64,000 nucleotides of DNA from Mesorhizobium sp. YM1C-6-2 (lineage in GTDB: Bacteria; Pseudomonadota; Alphaproteobacteria; Rhizobiales; Rhizobiaceae): NCBI RefSeq assembly GCF_003666685.1, contig NZ_RCIZ01000001.1:496001-560000 (forward strand), read 5' to 3'. A program made the position numbers and the translations under genes. Every line of letters starts with the position of its first letter. The stretch's first letter is position 1. Of this stretch, positions 1 through 12,046 are shown one piece after another. A model generated the notes under the pieces. That model was not told the DNA's origin and ran no database searches. It saw nothing but the letters and a program-made list of their open reading frames with translations.

Positions 1-2
1 AT

Positions 3-581
3 GCCGGTACGCCGCTGGTTTCCGATCCGGGATTCCGGCTGGTGGAGCAGGCGCAGGCGGCGGGAATCCGCGTGGTGCCGATCCCCGGACCGTCAGCCGT
101 GCTGGCGGCGCTGACCGCGTCAGGGCTGCCGTCCGACGCTTTTTTGTTTGCCGGCTTCCTGCCGGCGAAGGAGGGGCAACGCAAGACGCGGCTGGCGGAG
201 TTCGGAGCGGCGCCGGCTACGCTGATCTTTTTCGAGTCGCCCCGGCGCGTGGCTGAGACGCTGGCTGCCATGGCCGAGGTTTATGGCGACCGACGGGCGG
301 CGATCGGGCGCGAGCTGACAAAAACCTTCGAGGAGATGCGGACCGGGACGCTGGCAACGCTGGCGGCGCATTATGCTGGGGCGCCGACGCCGAAGGGCGA
401 GATCGTGATCTGCGTCGGCCCGCCGGAAGGGAAGGTGGATGCTCCGGAAGACGTCGATAGACTGCTCACCTCGCTGGCGGCGGAAATGCCGGCCTCGAAG
501 GCGGCGGCCGAGGCCGCGCGCATGACCGGCCAGTCGAAACAGGTGCTTTACCGCCGGTTGCTGGAGCTAAAGGACGGCTGA
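3..581 (+). CDS. rsmI: 16S rRNA (cytidine(1402)-2'-O)-methyltransferase RsmI, 5' end cut off by the window
   Basis: RsmI transfers a methyl group from S-adenosylmethionine to the ribose of C1402 in the decoding centre of 16S rRNA. The frame is open from base 3, and the first visible residues, [14 protein letters not shown], are the conserved SAM-site motif of the SAM_MT tetrapyrrole-methylase fold. [19 protein letters not shown] follows, also typical of RsmI. The C-terminal tail, rich in Ala/Lys and ending in [11 protein letters not shown], fits the small helical domain of the family. About 192 codons are visible, so roughly the first third lies outside the window. The stop is 1 nt before yraN, an arrangement common in alphaproteobacteria. 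The family call is firm; only the missing start limits it. Confidence 0.93.
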   Translation, partial: AGTPLVSDPGFRLVEQAQAAGIRVVPIPGPSAVLAALTASGLPSDAFLFAGFLPAKEGQRKTRLAEFGAAPATLIFFESPRRVAETLAAMAEVYGDRRAAIGRELTKTFEEMRTGTLATLAAHYAGAPTPKGEIVICVGPPEGKVDAPEDVDRLLTSLAAEMPASKAAAEAARMTGQSKQVLYRRLLELKDG

Positions 582-582
582 G

Positions 583-981
583 TTGGGGGCTGGACGGGGA
601 CCGAACGCCGATGCCGCGCTGAAATTGCGCCGCAAGGCCTATCGACGCGGCCATTCGAGCGAATGGCTGGCGGCGGCAGCGCTGGTGCTGAAGGGCTTCC
701 GCATCGTCGCTCGGCGCTATCGGACCAAGCTCGGCGAGATCGACTTGATCGCCAGGCGGGGCAATCTCGTATTGATCGTCGAGGTCAAGGCGCGGAAGAG
801 CCTCATGGAGGCGATGGAGGCGATCGCCTATGAGTCGGAGCGGCGGATAGAAGGCGCTGCGGACCTATGGCTTTCGCGCCAGCGTGATCATGCGAAGATT
901 TCCATGCGCTTCGATATGGTGGCGGTGTTGCCCTGGCGCTGGCCGGTGCATGTTGAAAACATCTTTCACGGCCGCAACTAG
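583..981 (+). CDS. YraN family protein (UPF0102), endonuclease-like fold
   Basis: A 132-residue member of the YraN/UPF0102 family, which has a restriction-endonuclease-like core but no firmly established role. Seen: the core [21 protein letters not shown], the hallmark of the family (conserved E, D and ExK of the nuclease-like fold). It would start at a TTG one base after the rsmI stop, so translational coupling is likely; no better start with a clear Shine-Dalgarno is visible. The rsmI-yraN pairing is widespread in proteobacteria. The 3' end is followed by a 106-bp gap before the DUF3297 gene. Confidence 0.88.
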   Translation: MGAGRGPNADAALKLRRKAYRRGHSSEWLAAAALVLKGFRIVARRYRTKLGEIDLIARRGNLVLIVEVKARKSLMEAMEAIAYESERRIEGAADLWLSRQRDHAKISMRFDMVAVLPWRWPVHVENIFHGRN

Positions 982-1087
982 GCTTTGGGGAAAGTGGTCC
1001 TGAAATGAGGGCGCTCCGTGGGCTTGAAACACGGCCCGCAGCCAGCTATCGCAGCCCGCCGCGAAAAATGCGGTACGGAGACCGAAG

Positions 1088-1321
1088 ATGACGACTTTTC
1101 CAGACCGATTGAGCAACGATGAGCGCAGCCCTTTCTACAACGCGGAATTGCTGGAGCGCGGCGTCGGCATCAAGTTCAACGGCAAGGAGCGCACGGACGT
1201 CAGCGAATACTGCGTCAGTGAAGGTTGGATCCGCGTGCCAGCGGGCAATTCCAAGGACCGTTTCGGGCAGCCCATGACCATCAAGCTGAAGGGCAAGGTC
1301 GAGCCGTTCTTGCCGGAATGA
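1088..1321 (+). CDS. DUF3297 family protein
   Basis: A 77-residue protein matching the DUF3297 family: it carries the signature order of LPDRLS-like N terminus (here FPDRLSNDERSPFY), GVGIKFNGKER, EYCVSEGWIRV and PMTIKLKGKVEPF. The family is common in alpha- and gammaproteobacteria and has no assigned function. The ATG is preceded by GGAG at a suitable distance. There is no signal peptide or membrane segment, so it is probably cytoplasmic. It stands alone between yraN and the convergent P450 gene, whose stop lies 16 bp away. Confidence 0.87.
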   Translation: MTTFPDRLSNDERSPFYNAELLERGVGIKFNGKERTDVSEYCVSEGWIRVPAGNSKDRFGQPMTIKLKGKVEPFLPE

Positions 1322-1337
1322 GCTTCGGAGAGAGGCG

Positions 1338-2705
1338 TTAGCGCCTTGTCACCCGCATTGGCAGCCCGCCCTGCGGCTGGGTGGTGAGCTTTTGCACCGG
1401 CCAGGGTTTCGTCTCCGGCGTCGTCTCGAAGCGGAAGCGTGACAAAAGCACGGCGAGCGCAATGATCGCTTCCTGCATGGCGAAGCTGGCTCCGATGCAG
1501 ACGCGCGGGCCGGCGCCGAAGGGCAGATATTGATAGCGGTCAATCTTTGCACGGTTCTCCGGATGGAAGCGCGACGGCATGAAGGCGTCGGGCTTCTCCC
1601 AATGCTTGCGGTGGCGATGGATCGTCCAGGGCATCATCAGCACGGCGGCCTTGGGCGGTATGTAGAGATCGCGCCAGGTCTCCGGCTCGATCGGCTCGCG
1701 ATTGATCGAGGGGGCGGGGGGATAAAGTCGAAGCGCCTCTTCGAAGGCGGCGCGGGTGAGCGGCATTGCGTCGAGCCATCTTGTCGGGTCGGGCTCGCGT
1801 GAAAGCACCGCGTCGATTTCCTTCTCGATAGGCTCCCGCTCCCAGGGCGCCTCGGCAAGGCAGTAGATCGCCCAGCCGAGCGCGCGGGCGGTGGTCTCGT
1901 GGCCGGCACCGATGAAGGTGATTATATTGTCCTCGATTTCGCCGCGCGTGAGGCCGTCCGGCCCCTCAGCCTCGAGCAGCAGGGTGAGAAAATCCTCCGG
2001 GACGGTGTCGGGGGAGCGTTTTAGCCGCTCGCTTCGCATGACGATGGTGTCGGCGACGATGCTGCGGAAATAGGCCATGGTTCGACGGCCACGCAGGCGT
2101 GTGACGCGCGGCAGCCATTCTGGCGCGCGCAACAGGTCGAGCGGATCGACACGACCCATCGTCTCGAACAGATGGTCGATCTGGCTGGCGAAGGCGCCCG
2201 GTTCGCCGGCGATCTCACCCGAGAACAGCGTTTCTGCGAGGATGTCGTAGGTCAGGTTGGTCATGTCTACGGCGATGTCGAAGACGCCGCCTTCCTCGTA
2301 GCGCTCGGCGAAAGCCTGCGTGCGCTTCAGCATGGGCTGGGCGAAGCCGAAAATGTGGCGTGGCGTAAAGACCGGCGCCATCGCCTTGCGCGAGCGCTTC
2401 CAGACGTCGCCTTCCGCGGTGAGCAGGCCGTCGCGCAGGATCGGGCGCAGGATCATCTGGCGCACAGTCGCCATCTTGTAGTTTTTCGCGTTGTCGACCA
2501 GCACGTGACGGATCAGCGCCGGATCGTTGGCAATGACCAGCGGGCCGCCGATGCCGGTTACGGAAATATATGGCTCGTTGTAGGAAGGCTCACCCCACAA
2601 CTCCAGCGGATTGCGGTAGACGATGCGCATCATCTCCAGCGTGGAGGGTGGATGCGTGCGCGGCGCAGGCGCTGGGGGGACGAAAGGGGCAGGTGTGCTG
2701 TCCAT
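1338..2705 (-). CDS. Cytochrome P450
   Basis: A 455-residue soluble cytochrome P450, a haem-thiolate monooxygenase. The I-helix oxygen-activation motif AGHETTA sits near residue 268, the K-helix ExxR (EEALR) near 326, and the haem-binding loop FGAGPRVCIG with the proximal cysteine near 397-406. WKRSRKAM near residue 101 is the C-helix motif. The length and the absence of a membrane anchor fit a bacterial class I enzyme needing separate ferredoxin partners, none of which is encoded nearby. The substrate cannot be read from the sequence. It stands alone, convergent with the DUF3297 gene and divergent from gyrB across a 254-bp gap. Confidence 0.95.
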   Translation of the reverse strand: MDSTPAPFVPPAPAPRTHPPSTLEMMRIVYRNPLELWGEPSYNEPYISVTGIGGPLVIANDPALIRHVLVDNAKNYKMATVRQMILRPILRDGLLTAEGDVWKRSRKAMAPVFTPRHIFGFAQPMLKRTQAFAERYEEGGVFDIAVDMTNLTYDILAETLFSGEIAGEPGAFASQIDHLFETMGRVDPLDLLRAPEWLPRVTRLRGRRTMAYFRSIVADTIVMRSERLKRSPDTVPEDFLTLLLEAEGPDGLTRGEIEDNIITFIGAGHETTARALGWAIYCLAEAPWEREPIEKEIDAVLSREPDPTRWLDAMPLTRAAFEEALRLYPPAPSINREPIEPETWRDLYIPPKAAVLMMPWTIHRHRKHWEKPDAFMPSRFHPENRAKIDRYQYLPFGAGPRVCIGASFAMQEAIIALAVLLSRFRFETTPETKPWPVQKLTTQPQGGLPMRVTRR

Positions 2706-2875
2706 GGACGATTCCGAGGTTCAGACCTTGATGTAGGACGCAGGTCAGGCGGGAGCCATAACTATGTCGTCTGTCCCGCTTTCAGGCCTGTTGCAGCACC
2801 GGAATTCCGGTTCCACCGGGAAGTGGCGCTATCCCGCCGCCAAATGCCTGCAAACCTTGGAAAAACCACCTTTAA

Positions 2876-5431
<2,556 letters not shown>

Positions 5432-5579
5432 CCGCGTTGCCGGCAAGATGAGGCGCGGCCGGCTGGCCGCGTCCCCAGTTTCAGCGCTTACTTTTCTTTG
5501 GAGAGACGACAATGGTGGATGCAGCCTCGTCCGCCATCCGCATATGTCTGCCGCGCAGAACAAATCAGGGGGCCGTTCG

Positions 5580-7910
5580 ATGAATGCTACCGAGCAGAAG
5601 ATCTTTGCCGTCATCGCGGGGGAGATAGGCGCGGCCGTCGGTCAGGTAGCCGCCGCAGTTGGCCTCCTCGACGAAGGCGCGACGGTCCCGTTCGTCGCCC
5701 GCTACCGCAAGGAAGTCACCGGCGGGCTCGATGACACCCAGCTGCGCAACCTTGCCGACAGGCTGACCTATCTGCGCGATTTCGAGGCGCGGCGGGCGGC
5801 GATCTTCCAGGAGATCACCAGCCAGGGCAAGATGACGGACGAACTGGCGGGCAAGCTGGCGGGCGCCGCCACGAAGGCGGAAATCGAGGACATCTACGCG
5901 CCGTACAAGCCCAAGCGTCGCACCAAGGCGGAGATCGCGCGCGAGCGCGGCCTCCAGCCGCTCGCCGACCTGATCTTCGATGACCGCAGCACCGATCCGC
6001 AGAAGGTGGCGGAGGCGTTCGTCGCGGGCGAGGTGGCAGACGTCAAGGCGGCGCTCGACGGTGCCCGCGACATTCTGGCGGAGCGCTTCTCGGAGGAGGC
6101 AGACCTCGTCGGCAGGCTGCGCACCTACATGAAAGACAATGCGGTCGTTGTGTCGAAGCTGATCGACGGCAAGGCGGATGCCGGCGCCAAGTTCTCCGAT
6201 TATTTCGACTACAGGGAGAAGTGGTCCACCGTCCCCAGCCACCGCGCACTCGCCATTTTCCGCGGCCGGAACGAGGACGTCCTCTCGGTCGAGATCACCG
6301 TCGACGCGGGCGACCCAGCTCCGGTCAAGCCGGTGGAGCGGATGATCGCCCATGCGTTCTCGATCGGCGGCTCGTCCGCCGCGGACAGCTGGCTGATGCA
6401 GGTGGTCGGCTGGACATGGCGGGTGAAGCTGTCGCTGCAGATGTCCCTCGACCTGACGCGCGACTTGCGGGAGCGGGCCGAGGAAGAGGCCATCCGCGTG
6501 TTCGCGCGCAACCTGAAGGACCTGATGCTGGCGGCGCCAGCCGGCACGCGTCCAACGCTCGGCCTCGACCCTGGCATTCGGACTGGCGTCAAGGTCGCCG
6601 CGCTGGATGCGACCGGGAAGGTGCTCGAAACCGCGACAATCTATCCGTTCCAGCCGAAGAACGACGTGCGCGGCGCGCAGGCCGAACTCGCCCGCCTGAT
6701 CGTCAAGCACAGAATAGAGCTGATCGCGATCGGCAATGGCACGGCCAGCCGCGAGACGGAGAAGCTGGTGGGCGACCTCCTGGCCGATATGCCGGCGCCC
6801 AAACCCACCAAGGTGATCGTGTCGGAAGCCGGCGCTTCGGTCTATTCGGCCTCCGAACTGGCAGCCACCGAGTTCCCGGGCCTTGACGTCTCGCTGCGTG
6901 GCGCCGTCTCCATCGGACGCCGCCTGCAGGACCCGCTCGCCGAACTCGTAAAGGTGGAGCCGAAGGCGATCGGCGTTGGCCAGTACCAGCACGACGTCGA
7001 CCAGTACCGCCTTGCAAAGGCGCTGGACGCGGTGGTCGAGGATGCGGTGAACGGCGTCGGCGTCGACCTCAACACTGCGTCGGCGCCGCTGCTGGCGCGC
7101 GTGTCCGGCCTTGGCCAGTCGGTCGCCGAGGCGATAGTGCTGCGCCGCGACACGCAGGGGCCATTCAGGAGCCGCAGCGAGCTCCTGTCGGTGCCGCGGC
7201 TTGGCGCGCGCACCTTCGAGCAGTGCGCGGGCTTCCTGCGCATCAGGGATGGCGAGGAGGCGCTCGATGCGTCGTCGGTGCACCCGGAAGCCTATCCGGT
7301 CGCGAGGAAGATCGTCGAAGCCTGCGGCCGTGATATCCGTTCGCTGATGGGTGACGGGACGGCACTGCGCAAGCTCAACCCGCAGGTCTTCGTCGATGAG
7401 CGCTTCGGCCTGCCGACAGTGAAGGACATTCTCGCGGAATTGGAGAAGCCCGGCCGCGACCCGCGCCCGAGCTTCAAGACGGCGACCTTCGCCGACGGCA
7501 TCGACGACATCAAGGACCTGAAGCCCGGCATGAGCCTGGAAGGCACGGTGACAAACGTCGCCGCGTTCGGCGCGTTCGTGGATGTCGGCGTCCACCAGGA
7601 CGGACTGGTCCACATCTCCCAGATCGCCGACCGCTTCGTGAAGGATCCCAACGAAGTGGTGAAGGTCGGTCAGGTCGTCAGGGTGAAGGTCGTCGAGGTC
7701 GATGTCGCCCGCAAGCGGATCGGCCTGTCGATGCGCAAGGATGCGGGGGCTGGTGCGACCGGCAGTCCGGCAAGCGGCGCCGACCGCGGCCCGCGCAACG
7801 ACGGCCGGTCAGGCGGAGCCGGCAAGGGCGGCAACAACCGTCAGTCCGCGCTCGAACCGAAGTCGCTGGGCGGGCTCGGCGAGGCGCTTTTGAGGGCTCA
7901 GAAGCGCTGA
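5580..7910 (+). CDS. tex: Tex family RNA-binding transcription accessory protein
   Basis: A 776-residue Tex protein, a conserved nucleic-acid-binding factor linked to transcription and stress tolerance. In order it has an N-terminal helical region ([19 protein letters not shown]), a YqgF/RNase-H-like domain ([18 protein letters not shown]), tandem helix-hairpin-helix segments ([34 protein letters not shown]) and a C-terminal S1 domain ([27 protein letters not shown]). A basic Gly-rich tail follows. The ATG at 5580 is chosen because CAGGGGGC precedes it at good spacing and the N terminus [16 protein letters not shown] matches relatives; the frame is also open upstream to 5448, with another ATG at 5544. 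Confidence 0.95.
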   Translation: MNATEQKIFAVIAGEIGAAVGQVAAAVGLLDEGATVPFVARYRKEVTGGLDDTQLRNLADRLTYLRDFEARRAAIFQEITSQGKMTDELAGKLAGAATKAEIEDIYAPYKPKRRTKAEIARERGLQPLADLIFDDRSTDPQKVAEAFVAGEVADVKAALDGARDILAERFSEEADLVGRLRTYMKDNAVVVSKLIDGKADAGAKFSDYFDYREKWSTVPSHRALAIFRGRNEDVLSVEITVDAGDPAPVKPVERMIAHAFSIGGSSAADSWLMQVVGWTWRVKLSLQMSLDLTRDLRERAEEEAIRVFARNLKDLMLAAPAGTRPTLGLDPGIRTGVKVAALDATGKVLETATIYPFQPKNDVRGAQAELARLIVKHRIELIAIGNGTASRETEKLVGDLLADMPAPKPTKVIVSEAGASVYSASELAATEFPGLDVSLRGAVSIGRRLQDPLAELVKVEPKAIGVGQYQHDVDQYRLAKALDAVVEDAVNGVGVDLNTASAPLLARVSGLGQSVAEAIVLRRDTQGPFRSRSELLSVPRLGARTFEQCAGFLRIRDGEEALDASSVHPEAYPVARKIVEACGRDIRSLMGDGTALRKLNPQVFVDERFGLPTVKDILAELEKPGRDPRPSFKTATFADGIDDIKDLKPGMSLEGTVTNVAAFGAFVDVGVHQDGLVHISQIADRFVKDPNEVVKVGQVVRVKVVEVDVARKRIGLSMRKDAGAGATGSPASGADRGPRNDGRSGGAGKGGNNRQSALEPKSLGGLGEALLRAQKR

Positions 7911-7930
7911 GTGCCGGTAATGCCTGACGT

Positions 7931-7952
7931 CGCCCCGGGCGAGCCCGGGGCG
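7931..7952. terminator. Perfect 10-bp GC hairpin between convergent tex and gstA
   Basis: CGCCCCGGGC and its exact complement GCCCGGGGCG are separated by GA. The hairpin lies in the 51-bp space between the tex stop and the gstA stop, where a bidirectional terminator is expected. Neither side has a T-tract, so it is an inferred structural terminator or mRNA 3' stabiliser and not a classical intrinsic one. Confidence 0.5.
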
Positions 7953-7961
7953 AGCACCTGA

Positions 7962-8567
7962 TCAGGCAAGGCCCTCGGCGCGCAGGGCTTGCTGGACGGC
8001 CGGGCGGGCGCCGACAGTCCCAAGAAAACGCTGGATGTTGGCGAAGGACGACAGGTCGATGCCGACCAGCCTGGCCCAGCCGAGGATGGTCCAGAGATAG
8101 GCGTCGGCGGCGGTGAAGACATCGCCCGTCAGGTAGGAGCGGCCCTCAAGCTTGCCGTCGACATAGGCGAGACGCTTGCCGAGCAGTTCGCGGTTGATCT
8201 CTTTGGTGGCCTCGGGCGTGTTGGGCTTGAAGAAAGATCCGAAAACCTTGTGCAGTTCGGTGGCGACGAAGGCCAGCCACTGCTGCACGCGATAGCGTTC
8301 CATGACCCCGGCTGCCGGCATGAGGCCGCTCTCCGGCTTCTGGTCGGCGAGATATTGCACAAGCACCGAGGCTTCGGTCATCAATTCGCCGTCCGGCAGA
8401 ACCAGCGCCGGCACGTAGCCGTTCGGGTTGGTGGCAAGAAAATCCTGGGCCGTTTCGGTGGTCTTGGTCTTGCCGTCGACCTTGACCAGCTCGAGGTCGA
8501 TGCCGGCTTCCTTGGCGACGATGTGCGGCGCGAGCGAGCAGGCGCCGGGCATGTAGAAAAGCTTCAT
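7962..8567 (-). CDS. gstA: Glutathione S-transferase GstA-like (beta class)
   Basis: A 201-residue glutathione transferase closely resembling E. coli GstA along its whole length. The N terminus MKLFYMPGACSLAPHI contains the beta-class cysteine (Cys10), followed by the cis-Pro glutathione-site segment NPNGYVPALVL and ELMTEASVLVQYLAD. The C-terminal domain keeps WLAFVATELHKVF and FTAADAYLW. It is cytoplasmic and conjugates glutathione to electrophiles or repairs mixed disulfides. The ATG at 8567 was chosen because it matches the family; an in-frame TTG three codons upstream is the only extension. It is the last leftward gene after panC (121-bp gap) and probably has its own promoter. Confidence 0.92.
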   Translation of the reverse strand: MKLFYMPGACSLAPHIVAKEAGIDLELVKVDGKTKTTETAQDFLATNPNGYVPALVLPDGELMTEASVLVQYLADQKPESGLMPAAGVMERYRVQQWLAFVATELHKVFGSFFKPNTPEATKEINRELLGKRLAYVDGKLEGRSYLTGDVFTAADAYLWTILGWARLVGIDLSSFANIQRFLGTVGARPAVQQALRAEGLA

Positions 8568-8688
8568 GTCTTGCAAAACTCATGTTGCGGGAGCACCGAC
8601 TTCGCACGCGCGTGTCCGCGCGCAAAGGGTCGAAATGATGAACACTATGTCGCATTTGGCCGCCGCACAGGGATGCGACGTGCGTCCG

Positions 8689-9573
8689 CTAGCTGCCAGG
8701 ACGGTTGGCGACGAGGTTCGCCGGTTGCGCCGCGACCGCGACGTTGTCGATCAGCCGGACCTCGCCGAGCCAGACGGCGGCGAGCAGCCTTGCGGGCTCC
8801 GATGCCCTGGTCAGCGACGCGAGCGACGCCTCTGAGCGCAGTTCGATATATTCGACCTTGCCGAAACCGGCTCGACCAAGCGCGTCCTTCGAAGCGGCAA
8901 GCAAGGGCCCTGCCTCAGCGCCTGCGGCGAGTTTTTCCGCGGCGCCGAACAGAATAGCGGCGAGGCGCGGCGCCAGTGCCCGCTCGGCCGGTGTCAGGTA
9001 CACATTGCGCGAGGACATGGCGAGGCCGTCCGCCTCGCGGACGGTCGGGCAGGCGACCACTTCGATAGGGATATCCAGATCGCGGGCCATGCGGCGCACG
9101 ACCTGCAGCTGCTGGAAATCCTTCTCGCCGAAAAAGGCAAAACCGGCGCCCGACTGCAGGAAGAGTTTCGCGACGACCGTGGCCACGCCCTCGAAATGGC
9201 CGGGACGGAAGCTCCCTTCCATGCCTTCGCTGGCTCCAGCGACAGAGACGGTCGTCGAAAACCCTTCCGGATAGATCTCCTCCGCATTCGGCGCGTAGAG
9301 CAGATGGGCGCCAGCGACGGCGAGCTTGGTCGCGTCGCTGCCCTCTGTGCGCGGATAGGCGGCAAGGTCTTCGGGATTGTTGAATTGTTTTGGATTGACG
9401 AAGAGGGTGACGATTACCCGGTCGGTTCGCGCCAGCCCGGCGCGAATGAGGCTGAGGTGCCCCTCGTGTAGCGCGCCCATGGTTGGCACGAGGCCGACTG
9501 TGAAACCCTCGGTGCGCCAGCCGGCGACCGTCTTGCGTAGGTCCGAGACAGTACGAACGATCGGCACGGCCAT
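8689..9573 (-). CDS. panC: Pantothenate synthetase (pantoate--beta-alanine ligase)
   Basis: PanC joins pantoate and beta-alanine with ATP, the last step of vitamin B5 synthesis. The 294 residues hold VPTMGALHEGHLSLI (HIGH-like ATP site, near residues 28-42), FVNPKQFNNPEDLAAYPRT, FGEKDFQQLQVVRRMARDL and the KMSKS-like region SSRNVYLTPAER. The length is usual. The ATG at 9573 shares its A with the TGA of panB (TGATG), giving tight translational coupling. An open frame upstream of this start only reads through panB in another frame and lacks family similarity. The panB-panC pair follows coaBC, so three pantothenate/CoA genes are grouped. Confidence 0.97.
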   Translation of the reverse strand: MAVPIVRTVSDLRKTVAGWRTEGFTVGLVPTMGALHEGHLSLIRAGLARTDRVIVTLFVNPKQFNNPEDLAAYPRTEGSDATKLAVAGAHLLYAPNAEEIYPEGFSTTVSVAGASEGMEGSFRPGHFEGVATVVAKLFLQSGAGFAFFGEKDFQQLQVVRRMARDLDIPIEVVACPTVREADGLAMSSRNVYLTPAERALAPRLAAILFGAAEKLAAGAEAGPLLAASKDALGRAGFGKVEYIELRSEASLASLTRASEPARLLAAVWLGEVRLIDNVAVAAQPANLVANRPGS

Positions 9574-10406
9574 CAGGATTTCTTCCCCGGCAGCTTCTCG
9601 GCGAAGACGTGTTCGGGCCCGGGGAATCGGCGCTGGCGCACATCCTCGGCATAGGCGACGACGGCTTCGGTTGTTGCGTGTCCGAGTTCGGCGTAGCGCT
9701 TGACGAATTTCGGCCGGAAATCGGTGAACAGACCGAGCATGTCGTCGACGACGAGGATCTGGCCGTCGCAAGCGGGTGATGCGCCTATGCCGATGGTTGG
9801 GATGTCTATCTCTGCAGTGATCGCGCGGGCGAGCGTTTCAGGCACTTTTTCGAGCACGACGCTGAAGGCGCCGGCGTAGGCGACGGCGCGGGCGTCAGCG
9901 ATTACCCCGCCGGCGTCCTCGCCTCGGCCTTGCACAGTATAGCCGCCGAAGGCGTTGACGCCCTGCGGGGTGAGGCCGACATGCGCCATGACGGGAATAC
10001 CACGCGCGACCAGGAAGCTGATCGTCTCGGCCATGCTGACGCCGCCTTCGAGCTTGACCGCCGCGCAGCCGGTTTCGGCCATGATGCGGGACGCGTTGCG
10101 GAACGCCTGGGCGGGACTTTCCTCGTAGGAGCCGAATGGCATGTCGACGACGAGCAGCGCGTTTTCGATACCACGTCGCACCGCTTGGCCGTGCAGGATC
10201 ATCATGTCTAGCGTCACGCCGACTGTGGACGGCAGCCCATGCAGAACCATGCCGACGCTGTCACCGACAAGAACGAGGTCGCAATGGGGATCGACGAGAC
10301 GCGCGACCGGTGTCGTATATGCGGTCAGGCAGACGAGGGGGATACCACCCTTGCGAGCCCGGATCGACAGCGGATTCGAGCCTTTTGCGTGCGTGGTCGC
10401 ACTCAA
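9573..10406 (-). CDS. panB: 3-methyl-2-oxobutanoate hydroxymethyltransferase
   Basis: PanB adds a hydroxymethyl group from methylenetetrahydrofolate to alpha-ketoisovalerate, giving ketopantoate. Family motifs: [31 protein letters not shown] (Asp that binds the metal), [29 protein letters not shown] and [19 protein letters not shown]. The 277-residue length counts from a TTG at 10406, chosen because GGGAGGAA stands 6 nt before it and the family similarity begins there. The frame is open further upstream to 10463, but without a site. The stop overlaps the panC start by one base. A 117-bp gap separates it from coaBC upstream, enough for a promoter. Confidence 0.95.
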   Translation of the reverse strand: MSATTHAKGSNPLSIRARKGGIPLVCLTAYTTPVARLVDPHCDLVLVGDSVGMVLHGLPSTVGVTLDMMILHGQAVRRGIENALLVVDMPFGSYEESPAQAFRNASRIMAETGCAAVKLEGGVSMAETISFLVARGIPVMAHVGLTPQGVNAFGGYTVQGRGEDAGGVIADARAVAYAGAFSVVLEKVPETLARAITAEIDIPTIGIGASPACDGQILVVDDMLGLFTDFRPKFVKRYAELGHATTEAVVAYAEDVRQRRFPGPEHVFAEKLPGKKS

Positions 10407-10412
10407 ACCATG

Positions 10413-10420
10413 TTCCTCCC
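10413..10420 (-). promoter_or_regulatory. Shine-Dalgarno deciding the TTG start of panB
   Basis: GGGAGGAA on the minus strand lies 6 nt upstream of the TTG at 10406-10404. An ATG in the spacer (10411-10409) is in another frame. The site favours the TTG over the upstream in-frame GTG. Confidence 0.6.
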
Positions 10421-10523
10421 AGGACCAAGGCAATTGGCGCCGGTTTGGCACAAAATTGTGCAAGTGCGAAGGAAAAAATGCGCCGCAACATACGACAGCA
10501 GCCCGGAGCCGGTCGGGTGAGGC

Positions 10524-11990
10524 TCAGACGGCGGTTGTCTTCAACCGCTCGGCGATGAGGTCGGCGAGGCGCACCGCCACCTCATCCTTGTCCATTTCGG
10601 GCCATTCCTCGACGCTTTTCCTCGAGACGATCTTCACCCGGTTGCGGTCGCCGCCCATGGCACCTCCGGAACTCGTACCCGACGGGCTGACGTCATTGGC
10701 GACGATGAAGTCGGCGCCCTTCTTTTTGAGCTTCGCCTCGGCATTCTTCAACACGTCCTGGGTTTCGGCTGCGAAGCCGATGACGAGATAGGGGCGCTTC
10801 TTGTGATGACCGACACCGGCCAGAATGTCGGGGTTCTCGACCATCGTTAGCGAAGGCGGTCCCTTGCCGGCTACTTTCTTGATCTTCTGGCCGGCGGCGC
10901 CGGCGGTGCGCCAGTCAGCGACCGCAGCGACGAAGATGGCAGCGTCCGCGGGCAGAAGCTTTTCGACCGCGTCACGCATCTCCTCGGCACGCTCGACATG
11001 GATGGTTTTCACGCCCGCCGGATCGGGGATCGTCACGGGACCGGAGACGAGGCGGACATCTGCACCAAGCTTGGCAAGTGCGGCGGCGATGGCGTGGCCC
11101 TGCTTGCCCGACGAGCGGTTGGCGATGTAGCGTACCGGGTCGATCGGCTCATGCGTCGGACCTGACGTCACGATGATCTTCTTGCCGGCCAGCGGCTTAG
11201 GGCGAGTGTCGAGCAGTGCCTCGACGACGGCTACGATTTCCAGCGGTTCGGCCATGCGGCCGGCGCCCGCCTCGCCGCTCTCGGCCATCTCGCCACTGTT
11301 CGGCCCGATGAAAAGCACGCCGTCCTTCTCGATCTGGACGCGGTTGCGGCGAGTGGCGGGATGGGCCCACATCTTCGGGTTCATGGCGGGCGCCAGCAGC
11401 ACCTTCTTGTCGGTTGCGAGCAGCACGGCGGAGGCGAGGTCGTCGGCATGGCCGCCGGCGAGCTTCGCCATCAGGTCGGCGGTGGCGGGTGCGACGACGA
11501 TGAGGTCGGCTTCACGCGACAGGCGGATATGGCCGACATCTTGCTCGTCCTGGCGGTCGAAGAGATCGGTGAAGACGTGATCGGCGGTGAGCGCGCCGAC
11601 CGAAAGCGGGGTGATGAATTCCTGCGCGGCCGATGTCAGAACGCAGCGCACGGCGGCGCCGCGCTCGCGAAGGCGGCGGATCAGGTCGAGCGACTTGTAG
11701 GCCGCGATGCCGCCACCGATGATGAGCAGGATGCGATTGCCGAAGAGAGTGGAGCCACCATGTGCTCGGCCGGTCGTGCTGGCAATCTGAACGTCGGTTG
11801 ATACCGTCAAGCCGTCGGATGTCGTGGAAACCCTGGCACGCGCGGATGAGTTCTCCGCGCTTCCGATCTGGGTCGCAGCCTGCACGAGGTCGCGCAGGTG
11901 CTGTTCCATCGAAACTCCTCGCGCTGCCGCCTGCTTGCGCAATTCAAGCTTGGCCTCATCGGAGAGGTTCCTGATCGTAACGGCTCGCAT
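10524..11990 (-). CDS. coaBC: CoaBC (phosphopantothenoylcysteine synthetase/decarboxylase) with an N-terminal FitA-like ribbon-helix-helix domain
   Basis: CoaBC makes 4'-phosphopantetheine: its CoaB half ligates cysteine to phosphopantothenate with CTP and its CoaC half decarboxylates the product using FMN. CoaC begins near residue 82 (NRILLIIGGGIAAYKSL) and keeps APAMNPKMW. CoaB shows TSGPTHEPIDPVRYIANRSS, AAVADW and the KIKK lysines. At 488 residues it is about 80 longer than usual. The extra N terminus starts MRAVTIRNLSDEAKLELRKQ and continues with an MEQHLRDLV segment, a ribbon-helix-helix fold like FitA-type antitoxins, then a 40-residue Ser/Thr-rich linker. GGTGA stands 6 nt before this ATG, so the fusion is probably translated. 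The region upstream holds TGCTATCA-type repeats. The enzymatic call is firm; a DNA-binding role for the extension is inferred. Confidence 0.93.
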   Translation of the reverse strand: MRAVTIRNLSDEAKLELRKQAAARGVSMEQHLRDLVQAATQIGSAENSSARARVSTTSDGLTVSTDVQIASTTGRAHGGSTLFGNRILLIIGGGIAAYKSLDLIRRLRERGAAVRCVLTSAAQEFITPLSVGALTADHVFTDLFDRQDEQDVGHIRLSREADLIVVAPATADLMAKLAGGHADDLASAVLLATDKKVLLAPAMNPKMWAHPATRRNRVQIEKDGVLFIGPNSGEMAESGEAGAGRMAEPLEIVAVVEALLDTRPKPLAGKKIIVTSGPTHEPIDPVRYIANRSSGKQGHAIAAALAKLGADVRLVSGPVTIPDPAGVKTIHVERAEEMRDAVEKLLPADAAIFVAAVADWRTAGAAGQKIKKVAGKGPPSLTMVENPDILAGVGHHKKRPYLVIGFAAETQDVLKNAEAKLKKKGADFIVANDVSPSGTSSGGAMGGDRNRVKIVSRKSVEEWPEMDKDEVAVRLADLIAERLKTTAV

Positions 11991-12005
11991 GTAAAGTCAC
12001 CGCAT

Positions 12006-12046
12006 TGCTATCATTGACAGCAATGCTATCAATTGCAGTGCTGTCA
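12006..12046. promoter_or_regulatory. Cluster of four FitA-like half-sites upstream of coaBC
   Basis: TGCTATCA occurs at 12006-12013 and 12024-12031, TGACAGCA at 12015-12022 and TGCTGTCA at 12039-12046. The first three are spaced exactly 9 bp apart in alternating orientation, and the second and fourth are exact inverted copies. The block ends 15 bp from the coaBC start, and the last site overlaps the ubiB stop codon. From general knowledge, FitA-type RHH antitoxins bind TGCTATCA/TGATAGCA half-sites. Inferred: an operator bound by the RHH domain fused to CoaBC. Confidence 0.6.
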
